From positions 62,001 to 126,000 of the forward strand of contig NZ_FQVN01000011.1 in the NCBI RefSeq assembly GCF_900129375.1: a DNA stretch of 64,000 nucleotides, given 5' to 3'. Position 1 is the first letter of the stretch. The number at the start of each line of letters is the position of its first letter. A program made the translations under genes and the position numbers. Shown piece by piece: positions 1 to 8,424 of this stretch. The notes under the pieces are model-generated. The model made no database searches. It was not told where the DNA came from and was given only the letters and a program-made list of their open reading frames with translations. Source of the DNA: Streptoalloteichus hindustanus. GTDB lineage: Bacteria; Actinomycetota; Actinomycetes; Mycobacteriales; Pseudonocardiaceae.

Positions 1-114
1 GTGCCGGGCGTGCCAGGCGTACTTCTGCAACGAGACCTCGAACTTGCGGGTCAGGTCGTACCCGCTGGCCGGTTGGTCGGCGAGCAACCCGAGCAAAGCG
101 TGGCGCAGTGACAT
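1..114 (-). CDS. PadR-family transcriptional regulator, N-terminal part (runs off left edge)
   Basis: Only the first 38 codons are present; the gene continues beyond position 1. The start ATG at 114 is preceded by a good GGGAGG ribosome site. The peptide opens MSLRHALLGLLADQPASGYD and continues LTRKFE, the typical winged-helix start of PadR/Vir-like regulators (short hydrophobic helix, then the SGYDL motif). PadR proteins are dimeric repressors that often sense small phenolics or lipophiles. The gene is divergent from the carotenoid oxygenase gene, and the 133-bp spacer contains an inverted repeat, so control of itself and of the oxygenase is a reasonable inference. The effector domain cannot be judged. 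Confidence 0.85.
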   Translation of the reverse strand, partial: MSLRHALLGLLADQPASGYDLTRKFEVSLQKYAWHARH

Positions 115-164
115 GCGACAAACCTCCCGTTCCGCACCTTACCCCTCAGGAGCGACACGTACGA

Positions 165-193
165 ACTGACACGTCCAGTGTTGACACGTCAGT
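165..193. promoter_or_regulatory. Inverted/direct repeat in the PadR-oxygenase divergent spacer (candidate operator)
   Basis: ACTGAC (165-170) is mirrored by GTCAGT (188-193). Within it TGACACGTC occurs twice as a direct repeat, and a -35-like TTGACA lies at 181-186. A third related half-site (ACATGTCAC) follows. The position between divergent promoters fits a PadR operator; binding is inferred. Confidence 0.45.
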
Positions 194-247
194 TTCAACA
201 TGTCACTCTCGCACTGCCAACCGGCCGATCACCTTCCTGGGGACCAC

Positions 248-1621
248 ATGACCGAGAGCGCCAACGGAGCCGTCCGCCTGGACGGTCACCTGGAGCCCGT
301 TCCGGACGAGATCGACGCCGTCAACCTGCCGGTGACGGGCGTGCTGCCACCCGAGCTGACCGGCAGGTACCTGCGCAACGGACCCAACCCGCTGCCCGGC
401 GAGACCTCGTCGCACGGGTTCCTGGGGCACGGGATGATCCACGGCGTCCGGCTCCGGGACGGCCGCGCGGAGTGGTACCGGAACCGCTGGGTCCGGACCG
501 GCCGCCTCGCCGGCGACCCGTTCGTCCGCCCGGACGGCACCCGGGACCTCGCCGCCGTGGCGGCCAACACCCACGTGATCGAGCACTCCGGCCGCCTGCT
601 CGCGCTCGTGGAGAGCGGCTTCCCCCACGCGCTGACCCCCGACCTCGACACGCTGGGGCCGTGCGACTTCGGCGGCCGGCTGACCACCGCGATGACCGCA
701 CACCCGAAGGAGGACCCGGACACCGGGGAGCTGTTCTTCTTCGGCTACGGCATCCGCCCGCCGTACCTGACCTACCACCGCCTCTCCGCCGACGGCGAGC
801 TGGTCCACAGCGCCGAGGTGGACGTGCCGGGGCCGACGATGGTCCACGACTTCGCGATCACCCGGAACCACCTGGTGTGGCTGGACCTGCCGGTCGTCTT
901 CGACGGCGAGCTCCTCGGGCGCGGCATGCCGTTCCGGTGGGACGACGGCTACGGCGCGCGGCTCGGCGTGATGCCCCGCAACGGCGGCGCCGTGCGGTGG
1001 TTCGAGATCGAGCCGTGCTACGTGTTCCACGTCGGCAACGCGTGGGAGGACGAGGCCGGCCGGATCGTGGTCGACGGCGTGCGCTACTCGCCCGCCGCGT
1101 GGGACCGGATCTGGTCGGCCATCGGTGGGGTGACGTCCGGCGCCGGCGCCCCCGTCGCGGCGGCCGCGGCCCAGGGCGGGACCTGCCTGTACCGCTGGGT
1201 GCTGGACCCGGCGACCGGCCGGGCGCGCGAGGAGCAGCTCGACGACCGCTGGGTCGAGTTCCCGACCCTCAACGACGACCTCGTCGGCCGGGGCAACCGG
1301 TACCTCTACGCGGTCGTGGACGACTCCGCGGCGGGTCGGACCGGCGCGGTCGTCAAGTACGACTTGCGGGGCGGAGCCACGCAGACGCACGAGCTCGGTG
1401 GTGACCGGGTCTCCGGCGAAGCGGTGTTCGTCCCCGCCGCCGACGGGCGGGCGGAGGACGAGGGTTGGCTCCTCTCCATCGTCTCCGACCGCGCCGGCAC
1501 CGGCTCCGACCTGCTGGTGCTCGACGCGACTGATCTGTCGGCGCCACCCGTCGCGAGCGTGCACCTGCCCCGCCGCGTGCCCTCCGGTTTCCACGGCTCG
1601 TGGATCCCCGACGCCCACTGA
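248..1621 (+). CDS. Carotenoid cleavage oxygenase (RPE65/lignostilbene dioxygenase family)
   Basis: A 457-aa protein of normal family length. The family opening (NLPVTGVLPPELTGRYLRNG) lies about 25 residues in, which favours the ATG at 248 over the upstream in-frame ATG at 200. Four histidines expected to hold the non-haem iron are visible in family contexts: the His of TAHPKEDP, of MVHDF, of YVFHVGNAWE, and of the C-terminal FHGSWIP. Such enzymes cleave a double bond of carotenoids or stilbenoids with O2, as soluble or membrane-associated monomers. The gene is divergent from a PadR regulator and followed 29 bp later by a membrane protein gene with its own ribosome site. Substrate is not predictable from sequence alone. 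Confidence 0.9.
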   Translation: MTESANGAVRLDGHLEPVPDEIDAVNLPVTGVLPPELTGRYLRNGPNPLPGETSSHGFLGHGMIHGVRLRDGRAEWYRNRWVRTGRLAGDPFVRPDGTRDLAAVAANTHVIEHSGRLLALVESGFPHALTPDLDTLGPCDFGGRLTTAMTAHPKEDPDTGELFFFGYGIRPPYLTYHRLSADGELVHSAEVDVPGPTMVHDFAITRNHLVWLDLPVVFDGELLGRGMPFRWDDGYGARLGVMPRNGGAVRWFEIEPCYVFHVGNAWEDEAGRIVVDGVRYSPAAWDRIWSAIGGVTSGAGAPVAAAAAQGGTCLYRWVLDPATGRAREEQLDDRWVEFPTLNDDLVGRGNRYLYAVVDDSAAGRTGAVVKYDLRGGATQTHELGGDRVSGEAVFVPAADGRAEDEGWLLSIVSDRAGTGSDLLVLDATDLSAPPVASVHLPRRVPSGFHGSWIPDAH

Positions 1622-1650
1622 CCCCACCCGAAACCAGGGAGACAACGCTC

Positions 1651-2343
1651 GTGATCGACCACCTCGACCGCACGCGGCGACAGGGATCCGCCACGGCGGA
1701 AGGCGCGCACGCCGCCCCGACCACCGGCGCTCTGGGGATGTTCCGGACCATGCTCTACGACGTCGGCCTGGCCGTCGTCGCCTACTACGGCTTCCGCATG
1801 CTCGGGTTCGACGAGCACATGTCGTTGCTCGCCGGAACCGTGGCCGCCGGCCTGCGCGTGCTCTACGTGGCGCTGCGGCGTCGGAGCCTCGACGTGTTCG
1901 CCGGCTTCCTGCTCACCGTCTTCGGCGTCGGACTGGTGTTGTCGTTCGTGACCGGCGACGACAAGTTCCTCCTGGTCAAGGACTCCTTCGGCACCATCGT
2001 GGCCGGGCTGCTGTTCCTGGGCAGCTGCTTCGTCGGCCGACCGCTGATCTTCCACGCGGCGAAGCGGCTGCGGGCGCAGACCCCGGAGCAGGCGGCGGAG
2101 TGGGACGGCCGGTGGGCCAACGAGCCGGCCTTCCGCCGCACCTTCCTCGTCCTGTCCGCCGGCTGGGGGCTCGGGCTGCTGGTCGAGGCCCTCGTCCGCA
2201 TCCCGCTCGTCTACACCCTGTCCACCGACGTCATGGCCGGACTGTCCCACGTGCTGTTCATCGCGGTGATGGCCCTGCTGTTCGTGTGGAACGTCTGGTA
2301 CATCCGGCGCGTCCAGGCCAGGGTCGCGGCGAAGGGCCACTGA
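1651..2343 (+). CDS. VC0807-like polytopic membrane protein
   Basis: 230 aa from a GTG start preceded by AGGGAG at 1636-1641; an upstream in-frame ATG at 1600 would overlap the oxygenase gene and lacks a ribosome site. About five to six hydrophobic segments are visible, the last ending near the conserved-looking FVWNVWYIRR. The architecture resembles the VC0807/intracellular septation protein A-like group, whose function is unknown. It probably forms an operon with the carotenoid oxygenase, so a role in handling a lipophilic substrate or product is possible but is inference. A strong hairpin follows the stop codon. Confidence 0.7.
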   Translation: MIDHLDRTRRQGSATAEGAHAAPTTGALGMFRTMLYDVGLAVVAYYGFRMLGFDEHMSLLAGTVAAGLRVLYVALRRRSLDVFAGFLLTVFGVGLVLSFVTGDDKFLLVKDSFGTIVAGLLFLGSCFVGRPLIFHAAKRLRAQTPEQAAEWDGRWANEPAFRRTFLVLSAGWGLGLLVEALVRIPLVYTLSTDVMAGLSHVLFIAVMALLFVWNVWYIRRVQARVAAKGH

Positions 2344-2361
2344 CCAGGGGGAACCGGGGAA

Positions 2362-2420
2362 GGTCGGCTCCTGCCCAGGGGGAGGCACGGCTGGGGACCG
2401 TGCGGGGGCAGGAGCCGACC
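2362..2420 (+). terminator. Long nested hairpin terminator after the membrane protein gene
   Basis: A 15-bp perfect arm GGTCGGCTCCTGCCC (2362-2376) pairs with 2406-2420, and an inner GCACGG/CCGTGC stem (2385-2390 with 2398-2403) nests inside. There is only a short T run after it. It starts 18 bp past the stop of the membrane protein gene and also separates the minus-strand small gene. Confidence 0.8.
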
Positions 2421-2437
2421 CCCGTTTGCGACAAGGT

Positions 2438-2626
2438 TCAGACCGGCTGGGCGACGCGCTCCCCGCGCGCACCAGCCGACGCCTCGGCGGCACGCATCCA
2501 CACCGGCGCCCCGCACTGCCGTCGCCACGTCCCGAGGTGCACCCACTCCCGACCCCACCCGTGGCTGACCAGGACCGTCGGGCGGAGGCAGTGCGGACAC
2601 GGCTGCGGCGTCGAGTCCACGGACAT
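2438..2626 (-). CDS. Small zinc-ribbon-like conserved hypothetical protein
   Basis: 62 aa. The start ATG at 2626 is chosen because GGGGAG sits 8 nt upstream; the open frame extends further but without a ribosome site. The protein has a CPHC pair at residues 10-13 and another Cys near residue 38, with a Trp/Arg/His-rich middle. Small single-CxxC proteins of this type are common in Streptomyces and Pseudonocardiaceae next to regulators. It is divergent from the FhuF-like gene. Function unknown. Confidence 0.6.
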   Translation of the reverse strand: MSVDSTPQPCPHCLRPTVLVSHGWGREWVHLGTWRRQCGAPVWMRAAEASAGARGERVAQPV

Positions 2627-2815
2627 CACGATCACTCCCCGCGCCGGATGGCCCCCAACCTCGGTGTTGGACCCCGGCAACAGGGCCTGCGACCATCTGG
2701 CTCGGCATACAGGAGCCCCCGCGCCGACCTGGAAATACGCCCCAGCCGGTCCGCGCACCGCTCGCGCCTCTTCTCTCACCGAGCGTGAACGGCGTGACCT
2801 TGACTGCCAACCGCT

Positions 2816-3553
2816 GTGAGCTCCGCACGGAAGCTGTGGAATGTCCCCATGCGCGACAGCGGGACGTGGTTGAGCCGGTGTTCGGAGGTCCTACCCCGCC
2901 CCGTGGCGGCCCCCGGCCCCGACCACATCCTGGTCGACTGGCGCGAGTACTGCGACCCGGCCGTGCGGTGGCTGCGAGCCTGCGTCGAGGAGTGGCAGGA
3001 GCGCGGGCAGTTCCGTCACCACCGGGCCGGCACTGTGCTCGTGGCGTTCCGCGCGGGCTGGCTGGCGACCTCGGCGACCGTGCCCGAGTACCACCTCGGC
3101 GCGCCTCTCCCCTCCCTCGCCGGCGCACGCGCCGTCCTCGACTCCGAGGGGCGCCTGATGCACCTGTCACTCTCCGGCAGCGACCAGGTTCTCTCCGACG
3201 CTGACGCCTCCGCCGACGCCTGGTGGTCCGAACTGCACCAGTTCTTCGCTCCCCTGGCCGAGGGACTCGCCGCCGTCGGCGGCCCGCCAGCCGACAGCGA
3301 CCAGTACTGGGGCAACCCCGTCGGTCTGGTAGGCGAGGTGCTCCGCCGCGTCGCCACCCTGGGCGCCCCCGGCGATGTGCGAGCGAGCGCCCACCGCCTC
3401 CGCGCCGCATCCGGACGCGAGCACCTGCTCGTCCTCCGGAACCACCCCGACGGCTCCTGGTCCCGTCGCCGCACCTGCTGCCAGTGGTGGCGACGCGACG
3501 GCGGCTACTGCACGGACTGCGTCCTCCACGACTCCCCCGTTCGCGCCCGCTGA
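2816..3553 (+). CDS. FhuF-like ferric-siderophore reductase / (2Fe-2S)-binding protein
   Basis: 245 aa from a GTG; an internal ATG at 2849 is an alternative since neither has a clear ribosome site. The C-terminus carries Cys221-Cys222, Cys232 and Cys235 (CC-x9-C-x2-C), the FhuF-type [2Fe-2S] motif, preceded by Arg/Trp-rich sequence. FhuF proteins reduce Fe(III) in siderophores in the cytosol to release iron. The N-terminal two thirds shows no other motif. It is convergent with the last cas gene, with 38 bp between stops. No siderophore transport genes are nearby, so the substrate is unknown. Confidence 0.75.
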   Translation: MSSARKLWNVPMRDSGTWLSRCSEVLPRPVAAPGPDHILVDWREYCDPAVRWLRACVEEWQERGQFRHHRAGTVLVAFRAGWLATSATVPEYHLGAPLPSLAGARAVLDSEGRLMHLSLSGSDQVLSDADASADAWWSELHQFFAPLAEGLAAVGGPPADSDQYWGNPVGLVGEVLRRVATLGAPGDVRASAHRLRAASGREHLLVLRNHPDGSWSRRRTCCQWWRRDGGYCTDCVLHDSPVRAR

Positions 3554-3591
3554 CGTGCTGTCGTCAGCGGGCACGAACAGAAGATGAACGC

Positions 3592-4269
3592 TTACTGCGT
3601 CCTTGCGAGGCTGAGAAGCCCACAGCCATAAGCCTTCGCCCGACCGACTCCGTCGCGAAGGGCGGCGGAGAAGGCGTCCGGATCGGTGACGATCAGACGA
3701 CCGTCGAAGCGCACGGGCTCGATCGTGATCTGATTTCCGCTCGTCTGCCGGATACGCCCGCGCAGAGGACGGCATGGCGAGGGCGCGAGGTCCGGTTGCC
3801 CGTTGGTGGCGAGCGGGATGACGAAACCGTGCCGCTCGCCCTGCCTGGCCAACCACTCGATCTGCTTCTCCGGCTTGCGGTGCGGAACGCGCATCGCACG
3901 CACCTCACCGTCAGGCAAGGGGTCACTCTTGATGGCGCGGGTCGCGTTGGCCACCAACCGGAACGCGAACCTTCGCCCGGCGGTGACAGCGTCGAGCACC
4001 GGCTGGATACTCCGGATCTCGGCTGGTTGAGCCAGATACCCGGCGGGGAGTCGTCCCCAGTCGGGTTGAGTGTGGCTCTGCACGTACAGGAGGAACCCGG
4101 ACTGCGTTCCGTCCAGGCGCCACAGGACACCATGGCTCAACCGCGCGGGATTTTCGCTTGTCACCTCGGGAAAACCGGACATCACGGTGCGGTGCATGTC
4201 GTGCACGTCGGCGAAGTCCCGGCGGAACTCGCGCGAGGTGACGTTCACCGTGAGTTTCGTCAGGAACAT
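3592..4269 (-). CDS. cas6e: Type I-E CRISPR pre-crRNA endoribonuclease Cas6e (CasE)
   Basis: 225 aa, close to the usual length. The N-terminal ferredoxin-like fold region contains His23 and His26 in DVHDMHRTVMSGFP, the usual location of the Cas6e catalytic histidine. The C-terminus has the glycine-rich loop GVGRAKAYGCGLLSLA that contacts the repeat hairpin. Cas6e cuts the CRISPR transcript and stays bound to the crRNA 3' handle in Cascade. It overlaps the cas5e stop by 10 bp and is the last gene of the operon; cas1 and cas2, which normally follow, are absent and an unrelated fhuF-like gene begins 38 bp away. Confidence 0.93.
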   Translation of the reverse strand: MFLTKLTVNVTSREFRRDFADVHDMHRTVMSGFPEVTSENPARLSHGVLWRLDGTQSGFLLYVQSHTQPDWGRLPAGYLAQPAEIRSIQPVLDAVTAGRRFAFRLVANATRAIKSDPLPDGEVRAMRVPHRKPEKQIEWLARQGERHGFVIPLATNGQPDLAPSPCRPLRGRIRQTSGNQITIEPVRFDGRLIVTDPDAFSAALRDGVGRAKAYGCGLLSLARTQ

Positions 4270-5018
4270 GCCGGCTCTCCCGTGGGGATCAGCTCCTCGG
4301 TCAGGGACACCTCGGCGCGACGCACCGCTCGGAAGCGGTACCTCCGCTGCTGCCGCGCGAAGGAAATGGGCACATCCCGCCGCACCTCAGCGTCGGGATG
4401 CTGCGGCTCGCACTCGACGAGCGTTCGCAGTGCCACCGCCTCGTCCTTCCTGGCCTTCTCCCGTTCCCTCGCCCAACACTCAGCCCGGGTCTCCAGCCAG
4501 GGGTGCGTCCGCAACACCTCGTCCAGCTCCTGGTCGACCACTCCCAGCGCGCTCACAGCGTTGTCCCCCGCTCGCACGAGAGGCCGCGCGGGCACGAACG
4601 CCTTGCGGCCGAAGAACAACGGCCACTTCGGCTGGAGTACCGCCGTCTGCAACCTCACCAGCAGATCCCGGTCTTCTCCTTCCAGCACAACGAGAAACAG
4701 CGCGTCGGAGAGGTAGTACCGCTGGCTGACCACCGTGCGGTGATTGCTCCCCTCGGTGTTCGGGACGTTCTGTGTCGTGTGGTAGTCCCGTTCGAGAAGC
4801 CCCTCCCGGTCGACCCGGACCCCGAGGCGAAGCGCCGCCAGCTTGGCGATGTTCTCCTCATCGTCGCGGGCTACACCGAGTGCCGAGGCCAGCAGCCCGA
4901 CCACCCCGGACTTCGTGGGTTCGGTAGCCGTGTCGCGGATGGTGAACCGCGAGGCGAGGCCCCAGGACTGCATGGGCGCGTCGAAGCAGAGCGCCAGTGA
5001 ACTCACCACCGCCGTCAC
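4260..5018 (-). CDS. cas5e: Type I-E Cascade subunit Cas5e (CasD)
   Basis: 252 aa from a GTG that overlaps the cas7 stop as GTGA. The start SLALCFDAPMQSWGLASRF is the signature Cas5 N-terminus (D-x-P-x-Q-S-W-G), followed by TEPTKSGVVGLLASALG, another family hallmark. Cas5e caps the crRNA 5' handle in Cascade. Translational coupling with both neighbours supports a single operon. No odd features seen. Confidence 0.95.
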   Translation of the reverse strand: MTAVVSSLALCFDAPMQSWGLASRFTIRDTATEPTKSGVVGLLASALGVARDDEENIAKLAALRLGVRVDREGLLERDYHTTQNVPNTEGSNHRTVVSQRYYLSDALFLVVLEGEDRDLLVRLQTAVLQPKWPLFFGRKAFVPARPLVRAGDNAVSALGVVDQELDEVLRTHPWLETRAECWAREREKARKDEAVALRTLVECEPQHPDAEVRRDVPISFARQQRRYRFRAVRRAEVSLTEELIPTGEPACS

Positions 5019-6187
5019 GCCTTCGTCGACGCCAACACCCTGGCGATGAAGTCGTCCAGGTTCGACGCGACGTCGACGTTGTCCAGAGAGGACAGATCCC
5101 CGGCCAGCGAGGCAGCGGTCACCGACCGGATCTGCGAGTCGCCGTAGAAGCCACGAATCCGCTCGAAGTGCTCAGCGAGCCGCGCGGTCGACGTCGCCAT
5201 CAGGTCGGAACCCGTGACAGGGCGCAGGAACGCGTTGGCCAGGTTCCACGCACCGCGCTCACGCACCACGCCCAGCAACGTCTCGGGCAGGGTCAGGGCA
5301 GCCATGGAGTTCTGCTTGCCACCCGGCACCGCGTGCACGAAGGCGGACAGCCAGGCACGGGCTCCACGCGTGACCAAGTCGAGATCACCGTCAAGGTTCG
5401 CCGCGAGCTGCGCCAGGTTCAGGTTGGCGTAGCGGTAGTAGCACGCCGCGTTGAAGTCGACCGTGCCGATCATGTCAGCGCCGGACTCGTCGTCAGGCTT
5501 CAGGTCGTCGACAGCGGTGTAGTAGTCGAACTCGTTGGCGACCGCGTGCGTGGAGATCGCGTGCGCCACCTGGGACGCCGCATCGACGTTGAAGTCCTTG
5601 TTGTCAGCGATCATCCGCCCGAACATCGCCACGTCCACGGCGCGCCGGGCGTCGAGAATCCGCTTTGCCTTTTCCTCGGTGACCTTATCCGGCTTGGCCT
5701 TCTTCGCCTTGTCCTTCGTGGACTTCTCGCCGTCCTCGGTTTCCCCCTTCTTCCCCCGCTTCTTGTTCGCCGTCGCAAGGAGCGCGTCCCAGTTCTCGGC
5801 ACAGAAGTCCGCCAGCAGCTCGACCGCCTGCCGCCCCACGAACAACAGGTACTCAGTGAGCTTCGTGTTCTTGTCGATGCCGAATCCCAGCGCTGCCAGG
5901 CCGGCCTCCGCAACGGCCACGGCGTCGTCGGAGTGCTTACCACGCTCCGCGAGCACCTTCGCGGCCTCCGTGAGCAGACGCTTGGTCCGCACCCCGGTCT
6001 CCGCGGTGTCGAGTCCATGCTGGTCAAACAACAACCGCGCGGCCCGCTTGAGCGACTGGCTGGAGATCCGCGCACGTGTGCAACCGCCGAACGTCGCAGT
6101 CTTGGGCTGACCGACGTCGTCCCGGTTCAGGTTGCTGACGGGAAACGACTGAAGAAGGTGAAGCTCGATGATCACGTTGTACTCCAC
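5015..6187 (-). CDS. cas7e: Type I-E Cascade backbone subunit Cas7e (Cse4/CasC)
   Basis: 390 aa from a GTG three bases after the cse2 stop. The family start (IELHLLQSFPVSNLNRDDVGQPK) and SSQSLKRAAR, typical of Cas7/Cse4 thumb and crRNA-binding regions, are present. A Lys/Glu-rich insertion around residues 140-175 (KKRGKKGETEDGEKSTKDKAKK) is a low-complexity lengthening relative to the compact E. coli protein. Six copies form the crRNA-binding filament of Cascade. Confidence 0.95.
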   Translation of the reverse strand: MEYNVIIELHLLQSFPVSNLNRDDVGQPKTATFGGCTRARISSQSLKRAARLLFDQHGLDTAETGVRTKRLLTEAAKVLAERGKHSDDAVAVAEAGLAALGFGIDKNTKLTEYLLFVGRQAVELLADFCAENWDALLATANKKRGKKGETEDGEKSTKDKAKKAKPDKVTEEKAKRILDARRAVDVAMFGRMIADNKDFNVDAASQVAHAISTHAVANEFDYYTAVDDLKPDDESGADMIGTVDFNAACYYRYANLNLAQLAANLDGDLDLVTRGARAWLSAFVHAVPGGKQNSMAALTLPETLLGVVRERGAWNLANAFLRPVTGSDLMATSTARLAEHFERIRGFYGDSQIRSVTAASLAGDLSSLDNVDVASNLDDFIARVLASTKA

Positions 6188-6190
6188 TGC

Positions 6191-6832
6191 TTATGCATCG
6201 ATCTCGTCGGCGCTCGTCGGTTCGGCTACGTCGTCAGGAGTGGGTGGATACTCGCCGTTTTCCCTTCGTGGCCGATAGAACTCCCGCGCCCAACGAAGAC
6301 GCACACGTCGTGCGCTGCTCTCCGTGGAGTACTGCCCCCGCAAGGCCACCAGGTCGTCCACGAGTATCTGGTAGTCCAGTTCGATATTCCCACTTCGCAG
6401 CAGTCGCACCGCCTGGCGGAAATAGTGAGGGAAGGCGTCGCGACTCACTGAGATGAGTTGGGTGAAGCGACGCTTCACCGGTTCGCGAATGGGCATGCCG
6501 GGCGGTGTCGCGAGCGCACCCATCGCGGCACCCAACGAGTGTTCCACCTTGGGCCGGCCATGTGGGTTGAGCGCGAACGCTCCAGCGACCAGGACCCAGA
6601 CGTCCTCCTCCTGAGGCGGCGGATCGTGGCTGAACACGACATCGTACGCCTCAGTCTCTTGTCCCGCGAAGCTCCGCCGAAGCTGCGCAAGAACACGTCG
6701 TGACTCCGCGACTCGTCGAGGGTCAGAGGACGACAATCCGGCATGCAGCCGATACAGGTATTTGACGAACGCTCTCCGCAGCTTCTTCAGATCTTCCGCG
6801 GACGAGAGGTCAACCTGGTCGTGAGCCGTCAC
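6191..6832 (-). CDS. cse2: Type I-E Cascade small subunit Cse2 (CasB)
   Basis: 213 aa from a GTG overlapping the cse1 stop (GTGA). The all-helical pattern with ALATPPGMPIREPVKRRFTQL and conserved Arg/Lys positions that bind the non-target strand matches Cse2. Usual family length is 160-200 aa, so it is slightly long with an acidic C-terminal tail. Identification rests largely on position between cse1 and cas7 plus length. Confidence 0.9.
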   Translation of the reverse strand: MTAHDQVDLSSAEDLKKLRRAFVKYLYRLHAGLSSSDPRRVAESRRVLAQLRRSFAGQETEAYDVVFSHDPPPQEEDVWVLVAGAFALNPHGRPKVEHSLGAAMGALATPPGMPIREPVKRRFTQLISVSRDAFPHYFRQAVRLLRSGNIELDYQILVDDLVALRGQYSTESSARRVRLRWAREFYRPRRENGEYPPTPDDVAEPTSADEIDA

Positions 6833-8424
6833 TGTGCTCCCTCCGCTGCGGTGAAGCCCGCGATGCTGGCGTGAAAACGCTTCAGCAGCCAGGACAGCCG
6901 GCCGGTGAAGTTTCCGAGGTGTTCTGCCGCCGCCAGCAGGGAACGTTCCCGACGAGGGGTTCCGTCAGCCCACTGGATCGCCGCGACCCTCGCGACCCGG
7001 CCGACGGCGCGCGCCCACACCTCGGCGGCCGGAGTCTCGCTCCTTCTCTCCTCCATGGCTTCCCCCAACGACGAGAGGAAGACCGCGAACGGCGCTGTCA
7101 GCTTCGGCCAGTACGCCAGTTCGAGATCGGACGACGGGTCGGCGCTGAGCTCGGCATGGTAGTCGCGTTCCATCTTCCGAAGCGCGCTTCCCACCTCGTC
7201 CGCGAGGAACACGGCGTGACCGATGATTCGACCTGCCCGGTCATGCTCCGCCCGGAGCAGCGAGACCGGAGCGGGAACCGTCTCCTCCAGCCAGCGCTCG
7301 ACCACCGCACCCTTCTTGTTCAACTGCTGGCCGAACACCCGAATCGTGTACACAGTGGACTCGGGGATAATCCCCTGCTCAACCATGCCGGCGACATGCT
7401 CCAGCGGCTCAGGGCGCCGACGCACGTTGGTTCTGGCCAACAGCAGCTCCTGGCTGTGCCGCCAGACGCCACGAAGCGCCTCCAGTTGCACGGCCTGCCA
7501 TGGCCCGTAGCTCGTAAACGGCTTCTGCCCACGTTTTGACACTCTTGTCGCCGTACGCCCGAAGGCGGCCATCAGCTCCACGTCCGAGAGATCCGCGCGC
7601 AGCCTGGTTCCCGGCGTGATCACGACTCCATCGACCATGTTGTCCGCGGTCCGCGACAACAGGACCCGCCTGGAGGGCCAGGTCAGGAGGTCCGTCCATC
7701 CGCGTGGAGTGCGTACCTGGGGCTGGGGAACCGGGGGTTTGCGCTCCCAGGCCGGCGCGTCCTCGGCGGTCGTCATCGACGGCTCTTCGGACTTCGGGTT
7801 GTAGACCGGCATGTTGAGCAACAGCGTCTGCTTCAAGGAGTCGCCTTCCACGAGCACACACCCGAAGAAGTTGCAGGGCGCTCGCTCCGACGACTTCTCC
7901 TTCAGGAACGGCGTCTTCAGCCCGCCCGGGTCGTAGGCGTGCAGCGTCACCAACCAACGCGCCGCCTCGCCCGGCTCCAGCAGGGAACGGTCGCTCGCCA
8001 AGGTCTGGTCGAAGAGCGTGGCGTTGTTCCCCGAGGACCGGTAGGCGACGAGCTTGGCCGGTGTGGAGTAGCCACAGACGACGAGGTCCGGACACTGAAG
8101 GAACGGGCGCTCCGGATGGAACAGATCGAAGTGGTCGGCGTACTCCTCCAGGTATTCCTCAAGAGGCTCAACGGGGAACGCGTCGTCCTTCCACAACTGC
8201 TTCCACGCCTCTCGGCTCGGAGGCCCGTACACGCGGTGGGCCATGGCCAGCACGATGCGATGGAGAGCGGCAGTCACCGCCGGTGCTTCGGCAAGAATCC
8301 GCCGCAGTTCGTGTGCGCGGCGGAGGACATCGATCAGGCTAACCGCATCGTCGTTCCCATCGAGGTCCACGACCGGAATCCACGGCTTTCTGGCCAGGTT
8401 GAACTCCAACGCCCCTCCCTTCAC
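6829..8424 (-). CDS. cse1: Type I-E Cascade large subunit Cse1 (CasA)
   Basis: 531 aa. The N-terminal FNLARKPWIPVVDLDG is the typical Cse1 opening, and PERPFLQCPDL plus the central LLTWPSRRVLL are further family landmarks. Cse1 recognises the PAM and recruits Cas3. The open frame starts with a GTG overlapping the cas3 stop; a TTG five codons later (position 8409) sits just behind a GGGAGGGG sequence and is an alternative start. Overlapping starts throughout imply one polycistronic message. Confidence 0.93.
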   Translation of the reverse strand: MKGGALEFNLARKPWIPVVDLDGNDDAVSLIDVLRRAHELRRILAEAPAVTAALHRIVLAMAHRVYGPPSREAWKQLWKDDAFPVEPLEEYLEEYADHFDLFHPERPFLQCPDLVVCGYSTPAKLVAYRSSGNNATLFDQTLASDRSLLEPGEAARWLVTLHAYDPGGLKTPFLKEKSSERAPCNFFGCVLVEGDSLKQTLLLNMPVYNPKSEEPSMTTAEDAPAWERKPPVPQPQVRTPRGWTDLLTWPSRRVLLSRTADNMVDGVVITPGTRLRADLSDVELMAAFGRTATRVSKRGQKPFTSYGPWQAVQLEALRGVWRHSQELLLARTNVRRRPEPLEHVAGMVEQGIIPESTVYTIRVFGQQLNKKGAVVERWLEETVPAPVSLLRAEHDRAGRIIGHAVFLADEVGSALRKMERDYHAELSADPSSDLELAYWPKLTAPFAVFLSSLGEAMEERRSETPAAEVWARAVGRVARVAAIQWADGTPRRERSLLAAAEHLGNFTGRLSWLLKRFHASIAGFTAAEGAQ

